Of a stretch of 64,000 bases of DNA, positions 61,301 through 64,000 are shown piece after piece (position 1 is the first letter of the stretch; every line of letters starts with the position of its first letter). Source of the stretch: Streptomyces sp. NBC_00236 (GTDB taxonomy: Bacteria > Actinomycetota > Actinomycetes > Streptomycetales > Streptomycetaceae); NCBI RefSeq assembly GCF_036195045.1, contig NZ_CP108100.1, forward strand, positions 310,001 to 374,000, given 5' to 3'. Under the pieces are notes generated by a model that saw only the letters and a program-made list of their open reading frames with translations, was not told the origin of the DNA and made no database searches. Both the position numbers and the translations under genes were made by a program.

Positions 61301-64000
61301 GGTCGAAAGTGAAGTAGCTCTGCGCGACGTAGTGTCCGGCCGTGCCCGCCATCTGGGCCTGGAAGTACAGACCGCGTTGGAGAGGGGTGACCGGTGCGGT
61401 GCGCTCGGCTGTCGCGGAGACCTCCGCGATGCGCTCCAGAGCGGTCCGCCAGTGCGCGGTGATCTCGTCGGGGATGCCGTCCGCGAGGGTGAACGCAGCG
61501 TGCAGGCTGCCCGTGGTGTCGTCGGTCCACGCGTTGACCTCGACGGCGTACGGGCTGCCCTCGTCCGCGCCGGTGATGTGCGGCACCCGGGAGTCGCCGC
61601 TGCGGCCCAGGTAGTTGAACAGGACCTGCGGGCGGGCGGTCAGCAGCGGGGCCGTCTGCGGGTTCAGGTATCTGAGCCTGCCGTACGCGACGTGCCCCTC
61701 CTCGTCGGGCTGGCGTGCGGCGACCTCGCGCGCTGCCTCGACGGGGTCGGTGTGCGCCGTGAGCCGTACCGGCGCGATGGCGGTGAACCAGCCGACCGTG
61801 CGTGTGTAGTCGTGGTGTTCCCGGACGGGGACGCGGCCGTGGCGCTCCAGATCGACGGCGAGGTCGGTGGGGGCCGTCTGGACGTGGGTCAGTGCGGTAC
61901 GCAGTGCGCCGCACAGGAGCTCGGTGAGGCCGATGCCGAGTGCGGCGGGTGCAGTGCGCGTCACCCGGTCGCTCATGTCGGGCGCCAGCACGACGGTGGC
62001 CTCGCGCAGGCCCTCGACGGAGGGCAGCAGCGCGGGCGCCCCGAGCGTCGTGATCCAGTCGCCGAGGCCGGTCACCTCGGCGCTGCGGGCACCCGTCGCT
62101 TCGGCGTACTCGCGGTAGGACGTGGTGGGCGGCGCCAGGGCGGCCCCGCTCAGGGCGGTGGCCAGGTCGTCGAGGAGGATCAGCCAGGACACCGCGTCGA
62201 CGGCGAGATGGTGCACGGTGACCACGAGGGTCCGGCTCTCCGGTATCCAGGAGAAGGCGGCGACCTCCCCGGACTCGGGGCTCAGGCTCCCGGCGGCTTC
62301 GTTCGCGGCGGCCGTGGGGTCGCCCGTCTCCGTGCGGACGACGGTGACCTCGCGGTGGGGTTGGGTGCGCAGGGCCCACACGCCGTGCTCCACGTCCAGC
62401 TGCAGCCGGAGGACGGGGTGCGCGGCCACGACGGCGTTCGCGGCGCGTTCGACGTCTCCGAGCGCGACGCCCTCGGGGACCACCAGCGACCGGGCCTGGG
62501 CGAACCGGGCGAGCGAGCCGCCCCGTTCCCGCCTGCGCAGGATGATCGGCGTCGGGAGCAGCGGGCCGTCCTCCGGGCGGACGGGGCCGGCGGACGGGGT
62601 CTGCGGTGTGCGCGAGGCCAGCTGTTCGGCGAGTGCGCGCGGGGTCTTGAACAGGAAGACGTCCCGCGGTGCGATGTGAAGTCCGAGGGCTCTGGCCTGG
62701 TTGATGACGGTGATCGCGAGGATGCTGTCGCCGCCCGCCATGAAGAAGTCGGTGTCGGCGTCCGCCTCGGAGCCCGGCAGCGTCTCGCCGAAGATGCGGG
62801 TCAGCGCGGCGAGCGCAGTACCGGCCGTGGCCGGTGGGACGAGGTCCCGCCCGGCGCCGGCGGCGGCCGGGGCGAGGTCCTGCGCGGCACTCGCGGCCAG
62901 GGCCTCGCGGTCCAGTTTGCCGTTGACCGTCAGCGGCAGCGCGTCGAGGAGGCGCACCTGGCCCGGCACCATGTGTGCGGGCAGCTTCTCCGCCAGGAGT
63001 GCGGTGAGGTCGCCGGGCGCCCGGCCCACGACGTGTGCGACCAGGTGGTCGCCGCTGTCCGCCACGGTGACGGCCACGTCGACCACGGTGTCGAGCTCCC
63101 TGATCGCCGCCTCCACCTCGCCGGGCTCGATCCGGAACCCCTTGAGCTGGACCTGGCCGTCGGCCCGGCCGGCGAACTCCAGCTCGCCGTCGAGCGTCCG
63201 GCGGGCGAGGTCGCCCGTGTGGTACATGCGGGAGCCGTCGCCCGCGAACGGGTTCGCCACGAACCGGCCCGAGGTCAGCCCGGGCCTGCCGAGGTAGCCG
63301 AGGGAGACCTGGTCGCCCGCGACATAGATGGCACCCACCTGGCCGGGCGGCACCGGCCGGAGCCGGTCGTCGAGGAGATGGGTCTCCAGACCGGGGACCG
63401 GACCGCCGATCGGGCTGACGTCGGCACCGAAGTCCTCGTCGGTGAGCACCCGGTGGGTGACGTGGACGGTGGTCTCCGTGATGCCGTACATGTTGACGAG
63501 CTCGGGCGTGCGGGTGCCGTACCGCTCGACCCAGCCGCGCAGCCGCGCGGGATCCAGGGCTTCGCCGCCGAAGATGATCCGTCGCAGGGCGGTGGCCGGT
63601 TCTCCGGCGTGCCGGTCCGCCTCGATGAACCGGTAGAACGCCGACGGGGTCTGGTTGAGCACGGTGACTCCGCGCTCGCGCACCAGCCGGTGGAAGTCCA
63701 CCGGGGAACGGGTCAGCGCGTAGTCCGGCACGAGCAGCTCCGCGCCGTGCGCCAGCGCGCCCCACAGCTCCCAGACGGCGAAGTCGAAGGAGTACGAGTG
63801 GAACTGGACCCACACGTCCTGCGGGCCGAAGCCCATGTCGGGACGGGTGTTCGCGAGCAGTGCCACGACGGAGGCGTGCGGGACGACGACGCCCTTGGGC
63901 CGGCCGGTGGACCCGGACGTGTAGATCACGTACGCGGGGTCCTGCGGGCCGGGAACCGCGGTCCTGGGCGCCGTCCCGTCCGCCTGCGGCAGCTCGTCCC
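58341..64000 (-). CDS. cchH: Coelichelin-type nonribosomal peptide synthetase, C-terminal part
   Basis: At least 1,885 residues; the start is beyond the window. Order in protein direction: adenylation (from 64000) - carrier (Ser in GGDSI near 62730) - epimerisation ([10 protein letters not shown] near 62200) - condensation (about 61390-60190) - adenylation (60170-58650) - carrier (LGGHSML near 58465), no thioesterase. The first specificity code reads DFWNIGMVH(K), the standard Thr code; the second DMENLGLIN(K), as I recall for N-hydroxyornithine in coelichelin synthetase. Epimerisation after Thr fits D-allo-Thr. The condensation active site reads HLLLWDG, lacking the second His of HHxxxDG. 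Expected product: a hydroxamate tripeptide-derived siderophore like coelichelin. Confidence 0.93.
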   Translation of the reverse strand, partial: DELPQADGTAPRTAVPGPQDPAYVIYTSGSTGRPKGVVVPHASVVALLANTRPDMGFGPQDVWVQFHSYSFDFAVWELWGALAHGAELLVPDYALTRSPVDFHRLVRERGVTVLNQTPSAFYRFIEADRHAGEPATALRRIIFGGEALDPARLRGWVERYGTRTPELVNMYGITETTVHVTHRVLTDEDFGADVSPIGGPVPGLETHLLDDRLRPVPPGQVGAIYVAGDQVSLGYLGRPGLTSGRFVANPFAGDGSRMYHTGDLARRTLDGELEFAGRADGQVQLKGFRIEPGEVEAAIRELDTVVDVAVTVADSGDHLVAHVVGRAPGDLTALLAEKLPAHMVPGQVRLLDALPLTVNGKLDREALAASAAQDLAPAAAGAGRDLVPPATAGTALAALTRIFGETLPGSEADADTDFFMAGGDSILAITVINQARALGLHIAPRDVFLFKTPRALAEQLASRTPQTPSAGPVRPEDGPLLPTPIILRRRERGGSLARFAQARSLVVPEGVALGDVERAANAVVAAHPVLRLQLDVEHGVWALRTQPHREVTVVRTETGDPTAAANEAAGSLSPESGEVAAFSWIPESRTLVVTVHHLAVDAVSWLILLDDLATALSGAALAPPTTSYREYAEATGARSAEVTGLGDWITTLGAPALLPSVEGLREATVVLAPDMSDRVTRTAPAALGIGLTELLCGALRTALTHVQTAPTDLAVDLERHGRVPVREHHDYTRTVGWFTAIAPVRLTAHTDPVEAAREVAARQPDEEGHVAYGRLRYLNPQTAPLLTARPQVLFNYLGRSGDSRVPHITGADEGSPYAVEVNAWTDDTTGSLHAAFTLADGIPDEITAHWRTALERIAEVSATAERTAPVTPLQRGLYFQAQMAGTAGHYVAQSYFTFDRRLDTDALAEAMAYVIARHPVVGAGFTTDDRGNPVQVLGAGRRVDVRTVTVATEAEADALRAGDRDTGFDPGEPPLVRLTVVRLPGDRDGLLLSYHLLLWDGWSREILLRDLFDAYRAVLAGDPPAAVPPSPGFEDYARALAAKDPAVAERFWADHLDGLSGPTLLAGEQPAVTDELPHALVHTMSAELSGLLRQAARTHGVTLNSVLTGAFGLLLGAHTGRGDAVFGVTVSGREGEGLSGIVGVLLNTVPMWTRARPDDTVGEYLTAVQAARVEAMEHEHLGLGEIQRASGHDTLFDNLFVLQNFLDLDAFAEMNARHGITSVQADDSTHYPFTWVVTPGDRLTVKLEHRDDDPEGARGLLDGYLRVLEDLAGSDGPVGALPGAGALPAAAPRTDVGTDTVVDRFDRAADRDPQRIALVAHGSAMTFAELRDRSRALAGVLAGRGIGPERTVALAIPRSLDSIVALFAVLRVGAAYVPLELDHPDERIAAIVEAARPDVTLTVGAVSPRLTGELIELDRPLPEAQPFRTFTPEDPDRLRHPAYTIFTSGSTGKPKGVVTEYAGLTNMLINHQRRIFEPVLAEHEHRVFRIAHTVSFAFDMSWEELLWLADGHEVHICDEELRRDAPRLVEYCLEHGIDVINVTPTYAQQLVAEGLLDTPGRRPALVLLGGEAVTPALWQRLAETEGTAGYNLYGPTEYTINTLGVGTFECEDPVVGVAIDNTEVYVLDPWLRPLPDGVPGELYVSGVGIARGYLGQPAQTAHRFVACPFGEPGERMYRTGDLVVRRPDGNLMYLGRTDQQVKIRGHRVEPGEVEAAFAAHPAVRFAAAVAQPDPQVDGAYRLAAYLVLDGSDLASVAAEVGAALPDFLRPTHYAQVDRIPLTVNGKADTKALPEARPLGVLTTVAERAPETDTEITVCEFFAEALDLDDDEVSAVSDFVALGGHSMLAVRLIGLLRREYGPVITIRDLLTLRTPEAIAGHLDANS

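Noticed and set aside
1..64000. CRISPR arrays, rRNA or tRNA genes
   Set aside because: No regularly spaced repeats, no rRNA-like tracts and no cloverleaf with a GTTCRA-type arm were noticed.

Overview
The window reads as chromosomal DNA of a Streptomyces or close relative. GC content is very high with strong third-position bias, GTG and TTG starts are frequent, and families typical of streptomycetes are present (DUF1876, DUF574-type methyltransferase, DUF6381, DUF6629, alditol oxidase, a coelichelin-type NRPS locus). No rRNA, tRNA or CRISPR array was seen. About 47 protein genes, three gene remnants (two of them halves of one gene) and one insertion sequence can be supported.

Region 1 (1-10.9 kb) is a mixed set. 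It holds a GAF/SpoIIE-like/ATPase regulator whose phosphatase motifs are eroded, a membrane protein with a PLC-like phosphodiesterase domain, a secreted lamin-tail protein, a DUF6629 membrane protein, a secreted ricin-type lectin/PL3 pectate lyase, a DUF1876 protein, an intact SpoIIE-type phosphatase followed by a MASE1 membrane protein, and an alditol oxidase.

Region 2 (11.3-30 kb) is a surface polysaccharide locus. It has an initiating sugar-phosphate transferase, GDP-fucose synthase (fcl), GDP-mannose dehydratase (gmd), glycosyltransferases, Wzy-like polymerase, Wzx-like flippase, a Wzz/CpsD-like protein, and a TagD-like cytidylyltransferase with a CDP-alcohol phosphotransferase. Unusually, gmd is translationally coupled through 4-nt ATGA overlaps to two tandem secreted repeat/FN3/LamG proteins, a lipoprotein and a family 2 glycosyltransferase. 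This suggests that GDP-sugar synthesis and a set of exported surface proteins are made as one unit.

Region 3 (30-50 kb) holds RNase HI, small and housekeeping genes, an alkylresorcinol-type cluster (type III PKS, ICMT-family methyltransferase and FAD hydroxylase, resembling srsABC) divergent from a UbiA prenyltransferase, two methyltransferases, the ohrR/ohr peroxide pair with a clear palindromic operator, an IclR regulator, a YdeP-type molybdoenzyme, a secreted M19-like dipeptidase with a discoidin domain, and a beta-glucosidase/MFS operon next to a TetR regulator with a 9-4-9 inverted repeat.

Region 4 (50.4-64 kb) is the end of an iron-regulated coelichelin-type siderophore cluster in the gene order NRPS (cchH-like, cut by the window end), ABC exporter (cchI-like), esterase (cchJ-like), MbtH (cchK-like). 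The two adenylation-domain codes read out as Thr and N-hydroxyornithine. Next to it are two ornithine-pathway genes: an N-acetylglutamate-synthase-like GNAT and an acetylglutamate kinase (argB) behind its own DmdR/IdeR-type iron box. That argB is split at its KFGG loop by a 2,265-bp ISL3-family element with an 8-bp target duplication and a DUF4259 passenger gene. The argB-bearing branch of the locus therefore looks recently inactivated by transposition.
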